A DNA stretch of 64,000 nucleotides. Origin: Ovis canadensis. Taxonomy: Eukaryota; Chordata; Mammalia; Artiodactyla; Bovidae. The notes below the pieces were generated by a model. The model did no database searches. It had not been told where the DNA came from and saw only the letters and a program-made list of their open reading frames with translations. This document shows, piece after piece, positions 23,190 through 39,311 of the stretch. The first letter of the stretch is position 1. Every line of letters starts with the position of its first letter. The position numbers and the translations under genes are program-made. The DNA lies in the NCBI RefSeq assembly GCF_042477335.2, contig NC_091251.1:33124501-33188500 (forward strand), read 5' to 3'.

Positions 23190-25180
23190 TTGTCACTGAT
23201 GGTTGTTCAAAATCTTTTTAGTCTCTTCATGCTAAGGCGGAACAGAAAGAAGCTACCCTTCCAACTTCCCTCGCCTTGAAGGTGCAGACAGGCAGCTTAG
23301 GTTCTGCCAAACCCGCTCTGTGAAGAGCCAGTGGTGAGCAGAGATTCCATTTGCCGAGGCAGGTAGCCCTAGACAGAGCAGTTCTTTGTGAAAGCATCAG
23401 TCTCTCCACTTTGCTGAGGAAAACAAGTGAAAAGGGGCTTTTATCCTCCTTGGAACACTAAAGGAGAAGAGCATGCCCCGGGCACTGAAAAGGTTTCCCT
23501 CCAAAATGAATCCAAAGGCAGAGAGAAGCAGGGGCCACCTCAGTAGGGATCCTAAAGGTTCTGGACCCAATTCCAATGTGTGTCAAGAAGGGGCAGGTGT
23601 CCCCCAGCACCAAGCAATTCTGGAACACCAGCAGGGTGTCCTACAATTCAACTCAACCCTGACACTACCTGGAGAGAGCATCAGATCCCACAAGGTAGAG
23701 AAGGGCTCAGTCCTACAAGTCTGCCCCTCCCCCAACTTCAGATAGTAGTCTCAATTCCAGGTTATCACCTGGGTTTCTAGCCAACAGGCAATAGATTGAA
23801 GTTTCCATCAAACCTTGCCTTGATATCAATTAATCTACTAGAGAATGCAGAACACAAAGATTGTGCTTACTAAATCTCTGGTTTATTAGAAAAGGATTTA
23901 ACTCAGGAACAGACCGATGGAAGAGATGCACATGGTGAGGTACGGGGGAAAGGGCACAGAGCCTCCATGCCCTCTCCAGGTGCCACTCTCCCAGAAAATC
24001 AATGTGTTCGTCAACCCGGAAGCTCTCCAAATTCATCCTTTCAGGGTTTGTGGAGGCTTCATTACATAGGCATGATTGATTAACTCATTGCCATTGATTC
24101 AATCTTCAGCCCCTCTCTCTGATCCAGAGTTTGAAGATGGATCAGGTACCAAAGGTTCCAGCCCTCTAATCACAAGGTTGGTCCCTCTGGCAACCAGCCC
24201 GCATCCCTTTGGTACCTAAGGGCTTCCCAAAAGTCACTTCATCAATGTAGCAACATTCCTCTCTCAACACTGGAAATTCCAAGTGTTTTAGGAGCTCTGT
24301 GCCAAGAATGGGGCCAAAGAGCAACTATTTCTTGTTAAATCACAATACCATAGATTCCTCTCCAAGCAGAACGTTTTCTGCATAACTCTTCTCTGCTCCC
24401 TGGAGTAGGGGATGGGGATGGGTTGGTTTGTGACTTTTCTAAGTAGAATGCAGCCCAGTCTCCCAAAGTGACAGTTAATTTGCCCATAGTTATACCCTTT
24501 CCCTCTCTGGGGAGGGTATTTTTCAGCAGCTGGGAGCAGAGATAAGATTTCCCCTGATAAGTAGAAGCAGCCGTGTGCCAGCGAGGGGAGGACCTGCCCT
24601 GCCACAGTAACAGAGGTTCTTGTTTTATGGTTGTTCTTCACATCCAGACCAAAAAAATAAATAAAAAAAGAGAGAGAGAGAGAAATAAAAAATTTCTTCA
24701 TCTATAAAATTTGACGATAGATCTGACCTCTCAGAATTGTGATGACATTCTGTGAAAGGACTTCGTAAACCACCAAGTGTAAAAAGGACTAGCTTTTTAT
24801 CACTGTTGATGATAATGATGATAATGACTTATGGTGGGGAAAGGCAACTTAACCAGTCTGGACCCCTTGTCTTTCCCAAAGTTCACACTGTAAAGTTTGC
24901 AGTTTTGCTCATGACATCCTCTCTGCTGGAATCACTTCTCCCAGGTTTTGTCTGTCAAAACCCTATTCGTCACTGCAACACCAAGGGCCAACTTCAGTCT
25001 GGTAATAAATGTGACGCCAGCAGATGGATAGCTGCAAAAGCCAAGAGGAAGCAGCAGAATGGATTTCCAGGTCAGGGTAGTGATAGGTGGGAGAGGGAAG
25101 CTGCTGCACCTCCAGTCCTGGGGGAAAGGGGAGGCTGAGATGGAGCCCTACCAAATAACTCTCATAAATTCACTTCTGTG
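23190..25180. other. Intergenic, no gene recognised; purine simple repeat at 24655-24690
   Basis: About 2 kb without a recognisable gene. Open frames up to about 137 codons exist but start and stop without splice or homology support. A simple A/G-rich tract ('aaataaataaaaaaagagag') is at about 24655-24690. Confidence 0.5.
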
Positions 25181-25182
25181 TT

Positions 25183-25506
25183 GTTGTTCAGTCGCTCAGT
25201 TTGCAACCCCATGAACTGCAGCACATCAGGCTTCCCTGTCCTTTACCAGCCCCCAGGGATTGCTCAAATTCATGCCCAATGAGTCAGTGACATCATCCAA
25301 CTATCTTGTCCTCTGTCGTCCCCTTCTCCTCCTGCCTTCATTCTTTCCCAACATCAGGGTCTTTTCTAATGAGTGGGCTCTTCACATCAGGTGGCCAAAG
25401 TATTGGAACTTCAGTCTCAGCATCAGTCCTTCCAATGAATATTCAGGGTTGATTTCAATATTAGGATTCGATATTAGGATTGACTGGTTTGATCTCCTTG
25501 CAGTCC
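25183..25506 (-). mobile_element. BovB 3' end, reverse
   Basis: 'ttgttcagtcgctcag', 'ctcctgccttcattctttcc', 'ttcacatcaggtggccaaag' and 'gatctccttgcagtcc' are the reverse complement of the BovB 3' portion seen in forward orientation at 28050-28379. Old and diverged. Confidence 0.88.
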
Positions 25507-25547
25507 ATCAAATTCACTTTAGGAGAGTTAGAAAATACACATAAACG

Positions 25548-25748
25548 GGACTTTCCTGGTAGTCCAGTGGTTAAGAATCTGCCTTGTAATGCAAGGGAGA
25601 AAGGTTCAATACCTGGTCAGGGAATTAAGATCCCACATGTCTTGGAGCAACTAAGCCCACAGGCCACAACTACTGAGCCCACATGGCTCAATGAAGATCC
25701 TGTGTGCCACCAACTAAGACCCGGGACAGCCAAATAAATAAATAAAAA
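25548..25748 (+). repeat. Ruminant tRNA-Glu SINE (CHR/ART2A-type)
   Basis: Head 'gggactttcctggtagtcc', body 'gatcccacatgtcttggagc', tail (AAAT)n near 25735-25750. Confidence 0.85.
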
Positions 25749-25867
25749 TTTAAAAATACATAGAAAAATATGACTATAAAATATAAGAAAATTAAAGCAC
25801 CTGAAAACCTACCATCCATCACTTTAAACATTTTTCTATTTGTACATTTAGATATTTATATATATCT

Positions 25868-25902
25868 AAAGTTTAATGTTTCTTCCCAGTAAAATTTAAT
25901 GT
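25868..25902 (+). repeat. Left copy of a 35-bp BovB target-site duplication
   Basis: Begins 'aaagtttaatgtttcttcc' and is repeated with a single mismatch at 28380-28414, exactly bracketing the BovB insertion. Confidence 0.9.
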
Positions 25903-28379
25903 GTGAATTAACTCAGATGACCATTATATCCACTACTGCGGGCAGGAATCCCTTAGAAGAAATGGAGTAGCCATCATGGTCAACAAAAGAATCTGAAATG
26001 CAGTACTTGGATGCAGTCTCAAAAATGACAAAATGATCTCTGTTCATTTCCAAGGCAAACCATTCAATATCACGGTGATCCAAGCTTATGCCCCAACCAG
26101 AAACGCTGAAGAAGCTGAAGCTGAACGGTTCTATGAAGACCTACAAGACCTTTTAGAACTAACACCCAAAAAAGATGTCCTTTTCATTCTAGGGGACTGG
26201 AATGCAAAAGTAGGAAGTCAAGAAACACCTGGAGTAACAGGCAAATTTGGCCTTGGAATACAGAATGAAGCAGGGCAAAGGCTAATAGCGTTTTTCCAAG
26301 AGAACGCACTGGTCATAGCAAACACCCTCTTCAAACAACACAAGAGAAGACTCTACACATGGACATCACCAGATGGTCAATACTGAAATCAGACTGATTA
26401 CATTCTTTGCAGCCAAAGAATGGAGAAGCTCTATACAGTCAGCAAAAATAAGACCGGGAGCTGACTGTGGCTCAGATCATGAACTCCTTATTGCCAAATT
26501 CAGAATTGAAGAAAGTAGGGAAAACCGCTAGACCATTCAGGTGTGACCTAAATCAAAGCCCTTATGATTATACAGTGGAAGTGAGAAATAGATTTAAGGG
26601 ACTAGATCTGATAGACAGAGTACCTGATGAACTATGGACGGAGGTTCGTGACATTGTACAGGAGCCAGGGATCAAGACCATCACCATGGAAAAGAAATGC
26701 AAAAAAGCAAAATGGTTGTCTGAGGAGGCCTTACAAATAGCTGTGAAAAGAAGAAAAGTGAAAAGCAAAGGAGAAAAGGAAAGATATAAGCATCTGAATG
26801 CAGAGTTCCAAAGAATAGCAAGGAGAGATAAGAAAGCCTTCCTCAGTGATCAATGCAAAGAAATAGAAGAAAACAGAATGGGAAAGACTAGAGATCTCTT
26901 CAAGAATATTAGAGATACCAAGGGAACATTTCATGCAAAGATGGGCTCGATAAAGGACAGAAATGGTATGGACCTAACAGAAGCAGAAGATATTAAGAAG
27001 AGGTGGCAAGAATACACAGAAGAACTGTACAAAAAAGATCTTCATGACCCAGATAATCACGATGGTGTGATCATTCACCTAGAGCCAGACATCCTGGAAT
27101 GTGAAGTCAAGTGGGCCTTAGAAAGCATCACTACGAACTAAGCTAGTGGAGGTGATGGAATTCCAGTTGAGCTATTTCAAATCCTGAAAGATGATGCTGT
27201 GAAAGTGCTGCACTCAGTATCCCAGCAAATTTGGAAAACTCAGCAGTGGCCACAGGACTGGAAAAGGTCAGTTTTCATTCCAATCCCAAAGAAAGGCAAT
27301 GCCAAAGAATGCTCAAACTACCGCACAGTTGCACTCATCTCACACGCTAGTAAAGTAATGCTCAAAATTCTCCAAGCCAGGCTTCAGCAATACATGAACC
27401 ATGAACTTTCAGCTGTTCAAGTTCATTTTAGAAAAGGCAGAGGAATCCAAGATCAAATTGCCAACATCCTCTGGATCATCAAAAAAGCAAGAGAGTTCCA
27501 GAAAAACATCTACTTCTGCTTTATTGGCTATGCCAAAGCCTTTGACTGTATAGATCACAATAAACTGTGGAAAATTCTGAGAGAGATGGGAATACCAGAC
27601 CACCTGACCTGCCTCTTGAGAAACCTATATGCAGGTCAGGAAGCAGCTGTTAGAACTGGACATGGAACAACAGACTGGTTCCAAATAGGAAAAGGAGTAT
27701 GTCAAGGCTGTATAGTCACCCTGCTTATTTAACTTATATGCAGAGTACATCATGAGAAATGCTGGGCTGGATGAAGCACAAGCTGAAATCAAGATTGCCG
27801 GGAGAAATATCAATAACCTCAGATATGACACCAGCCTTTTGGCAGAAAGTGAAAAGGAACTAAATTATGACCAACCTAGATAGCATATTAAAAAGCAGAG
27901 ATATTACTTTGCCAACAAAGGTCTGTCTAGTCAAGGCTATGGTTTTTCCTGTGGTCATGTATGGATGTGAGAGTTGGACTGTGAAGAAGGCTGAGCGCCA
28001 AAGAATTGATGCTTTTAAACTGTGATGTTGAAGAAGACTCTTGAAAGTCCCTTGGACTGCAAGGAGATCCAACCAGTCCATTCTGAAGGAGATCAGCCCT
28101 GGGATTTCTTTGGAAGGAATGAGGCTAAAGCTGAAACTCCAGTACTTTGGCCACCTCATGCGAAGAGTGGACTCATTAGAAAAGACTCTGATGCTGGGAG
28201 GAATTGGGGGCAGGAGGAGAAGGGGACGACAGAGGATGAGATGGCTGGATGGCATCACTGACTCGATGGACATGAGTCTGAGTGAACTCCAGGAGTTGGT
28301 GATGGACAGGGAGGCCTGGCGTGCTGAGATTCCTGGGGTCACAAAGAGTCAGACACGACTGAGCGACTGAACTGAACTG
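25903..28379 (+). mobile_element. BovB (RTE) LINE, 5'-truncated, with endonuclease and RT remnants
   Basis: About 2.48 kb. The endonuclease part is read in a frame at 26033-26386 (including FILGDWNAKVGSQETPGVTG), the linker in 26467-27141, and the RT in 27199-27732 (IPIPKKGNAKECSNYRTVAL, GYAKAFDCIDHNKLWK). These frames are separated by stops or shifts; for example TGA replaces a Trp-like codon at about 26384. Compared with the copy at 17860-18954, about 215 bp is missing at about 27864, removing part of the RT after the active-site region. It ends with the usual 'gagcgactgaactgaactga'. It cannot encode an intact protein. Confidence 0.93.
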
Positions 28380-28414
28380 AAAGTTTAATGTTTCTTCCTA
28401 GTAAAATTTAATGT
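28380..28414 (+). repeat. Right copy of the 35-bp BovB target-site duplication
   Basis: Matches 25868-25902 at 34 of 35 positions; the difference is C versus T within the 'cttcc-agt' segment. Confidence 0.9.
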
Positions 28415-28484
28415 TCAAACCAAATAACTAAATATTAATAGAAATGTTCATATCTCCCTAGCTAATATATGGAATCACATTTTT

Positions 28485-29095
28485 AGGGTCTTTTTGTGGT
28501 GAAACATACATAACATAAAATCTACCACTTCAACCATTTTTAAGTGTACAGTTCAGCGGCATTAGGTACATTCACATTGTTGTATAACCACCACCACTAT
28601 CCTTCAGAAATTTTCATCTTCCTAAACTGAAACTCTGTACCTCTCGAACAGTAACTGCTCATGGCCTTCTCCCCTTAGCCCCCGGCAGCCACCATTCTCC
28701 TTTCTGTCTCTATGAACTGATTATTCTAGGTAGGTCATGACAGTATAATCATACAATATTTGTCTTTTTTGTGACTGGCTTATTTCACTTAGCATAATAG
28801 CTTCCAGGTTCATCCACATTATAGCATGTGTCAGAATCTTATTCCTTCCTAAGGATGAATAGTATTCCATTGTATGGCACAGACCACATTTTGTATTCAT
28901 TCACTGATGAACATTTGGGCTGTTTCCACGTTTTGGCTATTACAAATAATGCTGCATTTACAAATAATATTGTAAATAATGCTTGCATTTCACCAATACA
29001 TACATTGGTGTATAAATATCAGTTTGAGCCACTACTTTCAATTCGTTTGAGTGGAATTTCAATTCCAGAAGTGGAATTGCTGGTAACAGATCCTT
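28485..29095 (+). repeat. Ancient LINE-1 3' region (L1M-type)
   Basis: 'taacataaaatctaccac', 'gtgtacagttcagcggcat', 'tccattgtatggcacagacc', 'tgatgaacatttgggctg'. The same family as 13425-13720, here longer. The minus-strand SINE at 29096-29222 is inserted at its end. Confidence 0.6.
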
Positions 29096-29222
29096 TTTGC
29101 TTTTTCCTTTTTTTCTTGGCCATGTGGCATGTGAGGTCTTTGTTTCCCAACCAAGGATGGAACCCATGACCCCTAAAATGGAAACTCGGTTTTTAGTCAC
29201 TGGACAGACAGGAAAGTCCCAG
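29096..29222 (-). repeat. CHR-type tRNA SINE, reverse
   Basis: Reverse head at the right ('cactggacagacaggaaag' then 'tccc'), T-rich tail at the left. 'cagatccttt' lies on both sides (about 29086 and 29224), a likely target-site duplication. Confidence 0.75.
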
Positions 29223-29284
29223 CAGATCCTTTATAAAATCAGTGAACCACACCTTCTCATTTCTATGAGTCTGATATGATGCTA

Positions 29285-31400
29285 AATGATTTTGTGGTTG
29301 AACTTATGAGGAAACTGATATTCCGTCTTGCATTTTGCATGTTCCATCTGGGGCAGGTTTTCTTCATATTCCTGGTGCACATCCACTGGAAATTTCTTTA
29401 GGTGACTCTTCAGAAATTTCTTTAGAAGACTCTGTCGGTGTTAAAGTCAATTTTCACTTATTTGAAAGTGTCTTTAAAAAAAATACTTTGTCTCAAAAAT
29501 AACTTTACTGAGGATACAATTCAATGTTTATAGATTCCCCCCCCCCCTTTATTTTAGCACTTTGAGTCATTCCAACGTCTTCTGGTTCCCAGTGGCTGTC
29601 GAGAACTATGCCACTGGTTTAGCTGTGTTTCTTCATAGATGGTCTATGTTTTCTCTCTAGCCTTTAGTTTGCTGTTCTTAATTGTTCTGCAGTTTTATTG
29701 AATTGTGTCTAGATGTGGACTTCTTCAAATTTATCCTTCTTGGCATAAATCGTGCTTCCTATATTTCTGAATTCCTGTCTTTCATCAATTTTGGAAAAAT
29801 TTCAGTCATTTGCTCCTCCAATATTGCCTTGCCCCATTTTTCTTTCTCTTCTCCTCATGGAGAAGCCAATTTGATGACTGAAAGATCACCTCGATTTTTT
29901 TGCCTCAATTTTTTTTTTTATCAGCTTGTCTCTGTTGCTGCATTCTGATTAATTTTCTCAGATCCATCTTTTAGTGGACTTTCTTCGGCTATATCGTCTG
30001 TATGGCAGTTTTAATTTTAACGGTTACATAAAAATTTGTATTTCTTGATAATTTATTTTTTTCTACATATCTCCAGGTATTATTATAATCTCTTATTCCT
30101 GGTTTATGTTCTCTATTCCATCTTCTGTTTCTTTAAACACTTCCCAATAGCTTCAGATTCTTCATCTGATTGTTCCAATTTCTGGACCCCTTAAAGATTT
30201 AAGCCTGTTGATTATCATTTCTCCTGATACTCATCTGTGGTGACTTCAATCCTTACATATTTATATTCAGTAATTTTTTGATGAATTTATATTTGGCTGA
30301 ATTTAATCCAGAAGTTTGAATTGAAGATGCTTTTCTCTAGGGAGAATTCTATTTGCTTCTGTTAGACTTCAAGGAGCATTAATAACATGGGGCCATTTAA
30401 CGTTTTAAGCTTATGGTTTACTTAAAGAAAGGAAAAGTTAAAATTCCAACCGCAAATCACTATGTTAGCAGATCTCACATGGAAGCTAACCTTTTATTAA
30501 TGGTAACTTCTAGTGCTGCACTCTGGATAGGTTGCTTGTAGGTTCGCTCTGCAAGCAGGCAGACTTCTTCCTTTCTGTTAAGAATGTAACCCCTTGAGGA
30601 TCCAAGCTTTGGGGGGAGTAGAGTTGTCTCACATTTAGCTCTTTACTCTCTGGTTCTGCCCCAAACTGTCTTACCCCTACCCAGTTCCCAAAGCTCTAAG
30701 TTTCTACTTAGTTGACCTCTCTGTTTACTTACTATTTCCTTTTTGCTTTGTATTATTTTGTTTGCTTCAGGGGGACGCATGTGGGAGATTATCCTTATTT
30801 CCTCGGGACCTCACCAAGTTACTTTTAAAATATGTTTGTTGTGCTTTATATAGCATTTAGGTATTCTGCCATGGGAGGCTTCTATGAGCTCTGTCACACT
30901 ACTGGAAGAGGATTTTTGAAGCAAACCAAAACAAATGTGATTATATGGTATATATTGTTTTATAACCTGATTTTTTTCCTTTGATATATAATAAACCCCT
31001 GTTGTACAATGAATACAGGTCTAGAACAGCATTTTAATGGCTGCATAGTCTTCCACTGTATAATGTATTCAATCTTTTTCCTATTATTGGGTATTTAAGT
31101 TTCTATTTTTTCGCTATTTTAAACAACATTTCAGTGAATATCCTGAAACTTTGGCTAAATCTTTGCATACATCATAACACTTTTCTTTCTTTATCTGTTT
31201 ATAAAAGTGATACCTGTTAATATAAAATATTCAAATACTAAGGAAAACAAAAATTCTCCATAATCTTTTTTACTGTCACCTCAATTAATACAATTTATTC
31301 TATAATTGAAATCTCTTAATCAAATGACAGAGGAGAATTAGGGCTAGAATATGCAAGAAGAGAGACCACAATCTCTGCCCCTCACTTGCATCCCAGCAAC
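29285..31400. other. AT-rich intergenic; probable ancient L1-like remnants, no gene
   Basis: No coding gene recognised. The segment about 29640-30260 ('aattttggaaaaatttcag', 'ttctcctcatggagaag') and the segment about 30960-31170 ('ggctgcatagtcttccactg', 'ttaaacaacatttcagtg') read like very old L1-type sequence, but I cannot fix family or ends. A run of nine C lies near 29540. Confidence 0.4.
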
Positions 31401-31759
31401 TAGAAATGCGGAATCAGAGCAGGTACACAGGATGGGCTGAAGGTCACTGAAGACAATCAGCTATAGAGAACTGAAGGGATGAGAGACACCCAAATAGACT
31501 CCAAAGGCCTGGGACAACCAGGGTCAGGTGTCCCTGGCTTCAGAAAAGGCCAGAGCTTCAAAATCCAGGAATCAACTCTGCCTTGCCAGTTCCCCAACTG
31601 CTGGAAGAAGAAAGCAGAGGTCTTCTCAGGCACTCACTCCAGGCTCCTCTTCCTACCCCTCCTTCTCTTAAAGATGCTTGGTTTGTTTTTTATATTTTTT
31701 TGAAATTTCTTGATGATGTGCCTGAGTATGGACTTTTTTCTTCATACATTTGCTGGAAA

Positions 31760-32083
31760 CTCAGTGGGCACTTCTATTTATTTTTGGCTGAGCTAGGTCT
31801 TTGTAACTGTGTGGGCTTTTACTCCAGTGGCGGCGAGCAGGGAAGACTCTAGTTGAGATGCGAGGGCTTCTCATTGCAGTGGCATTTCTTATTGTGGAAC
31901 ATGGGCTCAAATGCGCATAAGCTCCAGCAGCTGCAGCTCAGGGGCTCTAGAGCACAGCCCCAGTAGTTGCGGCACACGGGCTTGGTTGCCCCACAGCTTG
32001 TGGGATCTTCCTGGACAAAAAATCGAATCTGTGTCTTCTATATGGATAGGCAGATTCTTTACCACTGAGCCATCAGGGAAGCC
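31760..32083 (-). repeat. Long ruminant tRNA-Glu SINE (CHR/ART2A-type), reverse
   Basis: 'ttcttattgtggaacatggg', 'ggctctagagcacagcccc', and the reversed head 'ttctttaccactgagccat' then 'cagggaagccc'. Confidence 0.85.
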
Positions 32084-32089
32084 CAGGTT

Positions 32090-33295
32090 GGTTTATTTTG
32101 AGTCAAAAACTATTATAGGTTCTGACACCATCCCCAACCTTACACTTTACAGTAACTTCTTCCAGTTCTCAGGTTCGTATGTCAGTCTAAAGAAATCTAG
32201 CTGTAAAAGGTTTTTAAATGTAGCTCTAACTCCTTTCTGACTACTCTCCTCAAATGGAGGCCAGGTGTTGAGACCATGAGCTCAGAAAGAATCATGGAAG
32301 GAATGACTGTCCTCTCTGATGGTTCTTAGGTCCTGAACTAGACGTTTTTGAGGAACTTCCAGACTTGCCTTTATATTCCGTGAGATACCGCCGTATCACC
32401 ATAAGACTTCAGATGAATTCTGTCGACTGCGCAGGTACGTGAAGAGACCCCAAACCAGAAATAAACCCAACCTCCTAGCTCCTCTCGGTTGAGTATGGAG
32501 CACCACCTGGGATGGTTAGCATCTCAGTGAAGCCTCAAAAAGTTTGGGTTGTTCATTTATTAATCCAATTGAACAAATATTTATTGGATACCTACCTTGT
32601 ACCAGCTTTTAAAGAGACTACAATTTAAGAATTCCCTAAATAGGTCAAAAATAGCATGCACTGACTCCATCAGAATTCAAGATGTGTATCCTGGAGTTCC
32701 AGTTTCTGGAGGAACCACAGTTAACTGCTGGCCACTTTTGCTCCAGCTAGAGGAGTCCATGGACCACTGGACAGGATGGAAAGTTCCACAAGGTGAGCAC
32801 CTTCCAGGGAGTCTTGCCCCATGACCCACAGGGTTGAGTCTCCCCATGAAGGACTGAGTGCCTAAGGCTGGCCATATCTAATTCCATAACCTTCAGCTAT
32901 GGTCAGGTCTTGGGCAGGTAAAATATGAACACCTTTTGTCAACCCTGAATCCTTAAGTCTCCCCAAGCTCCTGAGTTCTCCAAGACCCTTGTCCAGAGCA
33001 TGTTTGTCAAGAAGATTTATTAATATTAACCAGAGAATTTGCAATGGAGGGTGGGGAGAGAGGGCAGAGAGGCTCTGCGGTGTCTCCACTGCCGTGTACA
33101 CCACAGTATCAGCAACTCTCTGGTGGGCCAATTCACCTAGCTGACCACAGCACCCTGGGAGAGGTCTGTATTCGGAAAGAATAGAGCCCAGTGGACAAGC
33201 CACACCTTCCCCAGCCACCTTCCCCACCAGCTGACGTCTTTGTGAAAACGGCAAAGCTTCACGGTTCAGAGCCAGGCTCTGACGTCAGTTCCATG
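32090..33295. other. Intergenic, no gene recognised
   Basis: Sequence upstream of RIPK3 with no recognised gene. A short segment at about 32540-32610 ('gaacaaatatttattggat') looks like an old mammalian repeat of unresolved family. Confidence 0.45.
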
Positions 33296-33299
33296 TCAG

Positions 33300-33430
33300 C
33301 TTGGGCCAGGTGCTTATACGCTCAGTGGTTTCTCACCTATAAAGAAGTAACAAAAGCAGTACCTATCCCCTTGGGTTGATGTGAGGATTAAGTGAGCTAA
33401 TGGCATGTGGTGAGCTTTAGAGAAGTGTTA
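33300..33430 (-). repeat. MIR SINE
   Basis: 'gggccaggtgcttatacgc', 'tctcacctataaagaag' and 'gatgtgaggattaagtgagc' are reverse MIR blocks. Confidence 0.68.
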
Positions 33431-33728
33431 ACTATGATCTTAGGGCAGCTGTGGGAGAACAGAGTCCTAGGACCATGACATCCTACTCAGCGCCACCGCC
33501 CGCACTCCCCCCGCCCCCCGCCACCCCCCCGCTCCCCGAACCCCGCCGCGGTATCCCAAGCTTGGCGCTGGAGCTGGGAATCCTGTGGAAGAAGGGAGAG
33601 AGGCCAGCGGTAGGAGGTGGTTGTGGGTTCCTGGAGGGTGAGGATACCCAGCGACAACCAGGCCTGACCTGACACCTTGGGAGCAGCACTAGTTTCTGTT
33701 CTGCACCCTGCCCTGTGCCCTTCCCCGC

Positions 33729-33913
33729 CCCCGGGGCGGGACTGTAGAGGCATCAATTAAAGAAGGAAGTGGTTCGGGCAGAGAGCACAACCCCGCGAAG
33801 CGGGAAGCGGAACCGCGAAGGAGCCTGGAGGTTGACTCCTCTCCCAGCCCCCAACCCCTCTTTCATCCGTGGGGGCTCGCAACTTCCAGAAGCTTCTCTC
33901 ATCTTCCAGCCTG
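33729..33913 (+). promoter_or_regulatory. RIPK3: RIPK3 promoter and 5' leader
   Basis: GC box GGGGCGGG at 33733-33740 and an ETS-type GGAAGT at 33765-33770 lie 145-180 bp before the RIPK3 ATG. No TATA box is seen. The start site is inferred. Confidence 0.5.
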
Positions 33914-37743
<3,830 letters not shown>

Positions 37744-37857
37744 TAGCAAGAATTGAAGCAGCTTCTCAACTGCCACCTGGACTTGAGGCTGCTAGCCTAG
37801 ACTTTCTCTGAGGGCCATCAGGCCTTCACCTGAACTGTCTTTGTGGCCCCAGGAGAC

Positions 37858-37863
37858 AATAAA
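37858..37863 (+). terminator. RIPK3: RIPK3 polyadenylation signal AATAAA
   Basis: A consensus hexamer 115 nt after the stop codon, the first one downstream of the RIPK3 CDS. Confidence 0.85.
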
Positions 37864-37869
37864 TGTGGC

Positions 37870-39311
37870 CTTTTAACCAAGGCACCATGAAGGAGGCTAA
37901 AGCTTCAGCCAGGGGCAGGAAGAGACATGGATGAGAGATGGCGGAGCTGACGTCGAGGGGATGGGAGGCACTGTGGCTTCTCTGTGTGGCCAGAAGTGGG
38001 ATGCTGAGGGCTGTGGGTGGGCAATGTTGTGGCACACAAGGTCAGGGCCCTGCTGGCGGTGGGGGCTGGAAGGAATCTTGGCTCCTGGGGCAGCTCTAAT
38101 CTCAGGGCAGAGCACTTCCTGTAGAGCAGGCAAGACCCCACCCTAAACCAAACCCTGAGGATACAGGCTGGTCCTGCCACCACCTTCTCTTCTGGGCTGT
38201 AGACACTTGGCAGTGGAGTCCTGGGGAGGGGCTCTCCCTGGGAATTCTCAGACCCCAGCGCATCTTTGCCCTGCATGATGCCCCTAGTCTCTCTCGTAGG
38301 TCAGCCCCCATACTACCACCTCCCTCCCCCACGTATATTCACGCACACATTGCTTCCATGGACACACTGGAAACCTTTGATTCTCAGCTGGTATTTGGGA
38401 GTGGACAGCAATGGCTCCATGAAGCTACACGCAGATGTGCCCCTCCCATGGAGCTGGACACCACTGGAGTATAGACCGCTCAGACGCGGCTACAGCACTG
38501 CCATCCAGGCTGGAGGGGCAGGGAAGGATCGCCTCTCATCTGGACCTAGACCCTGGTCCCCATACGCCACCATGCTCCTCTTCCCCACATCCCTGCCAGC
38601 TTTTGCTCCAGCCCACCCTCAGTCTCCCCACACCCAAGGTTTGGGGCCCATTTTGACATTTAACACTTGGTGCAGCCCACACCACCCCTTGCATCTCTCC
38701 TGTGGTCTGCATTCCCCTTCCTTGAGGGGAACAGATGTGGGGAGGCTGTGGTGTCAGGAGAGACAATCGGAGTGGGGGAGGAGGTGGGAGTGCCGAGCCT
38801 GGCTAGGGCACAGGAAGGGCCGGGCTATCCCATCGGGGAAGTGGGAGGGGGCCGAGGCGCCTGGAGGGAAGTGCCTGTTGCCCTGGGCTTAGAGCTACTA
38901 GCCTAGCAGCACGCTGACTCCATAACCTGCCCCAGAGTTACTTGGTTCAGCTGCAGCAGCATCGAGGCCGTGAGTTGGGGGGAAAGGGGAGGGCTGGGGC
39001 TCCTTTGCTTTAACCCTAAATCCTGTGCCCCTGGCTTTTGCCTGAGCACCTCTGCAGTCTGGGTTTGAGGGGCAACATCAAACGAGTGGGGAGTCCCCTC
39101 ACCGCCAGCTGGAAGAAGGCTGGGAGGCCCAGAGAGTACCTGGAAGGAGACGGGATTGCCGTGAGCTTGGGAGGTCTGGGAGCTAGTGGCTTGGTCCTGG
39201 TGAGAAGGGCACAGTTGGGGCTGGTCGGGGCATCAGACAGTAACTCACCCTGGCCCTCCTCAGCCCCAGGGGTCCACCCCCAGGCGGTGTGGCACAGGGC
39301 CCTGCGAGACC
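37870..39311. other. RIPK3-ADCY4 intergenic region and ADCY4 leader
   Basis: About 1.4 kb of GC-rich sequence. An open frame of 208 codons (38266-38892) and others have no recognised homology. The right-hand end must carry the ADCY4 promoter and 5' UTR. I see no TATA box close to the ATG. Confidence 0.5.

Noticed and set aside
26033-27732. A set of open frames as an intact retrotransposon gene
   Set aside because: Endonuclease, linker and RT pieces of a 5'-truncated BovB interrupted by stops and a large deletion.
29285-31400. A retroviral LTR or provirus in the AT-rich gap
   Set aside because: No paired terminal repeats, primer-binding site or gag/pol/env-like frames recognised; the few familiar phrases look L1-like.
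38266-38892. 208-codon open frame between RIPK3 and ADCY4
   Set aside because: Pro/Ser/His-rich, no recognised domain, no conserved splice context; likely chance in GC-rich intergenic sequence.
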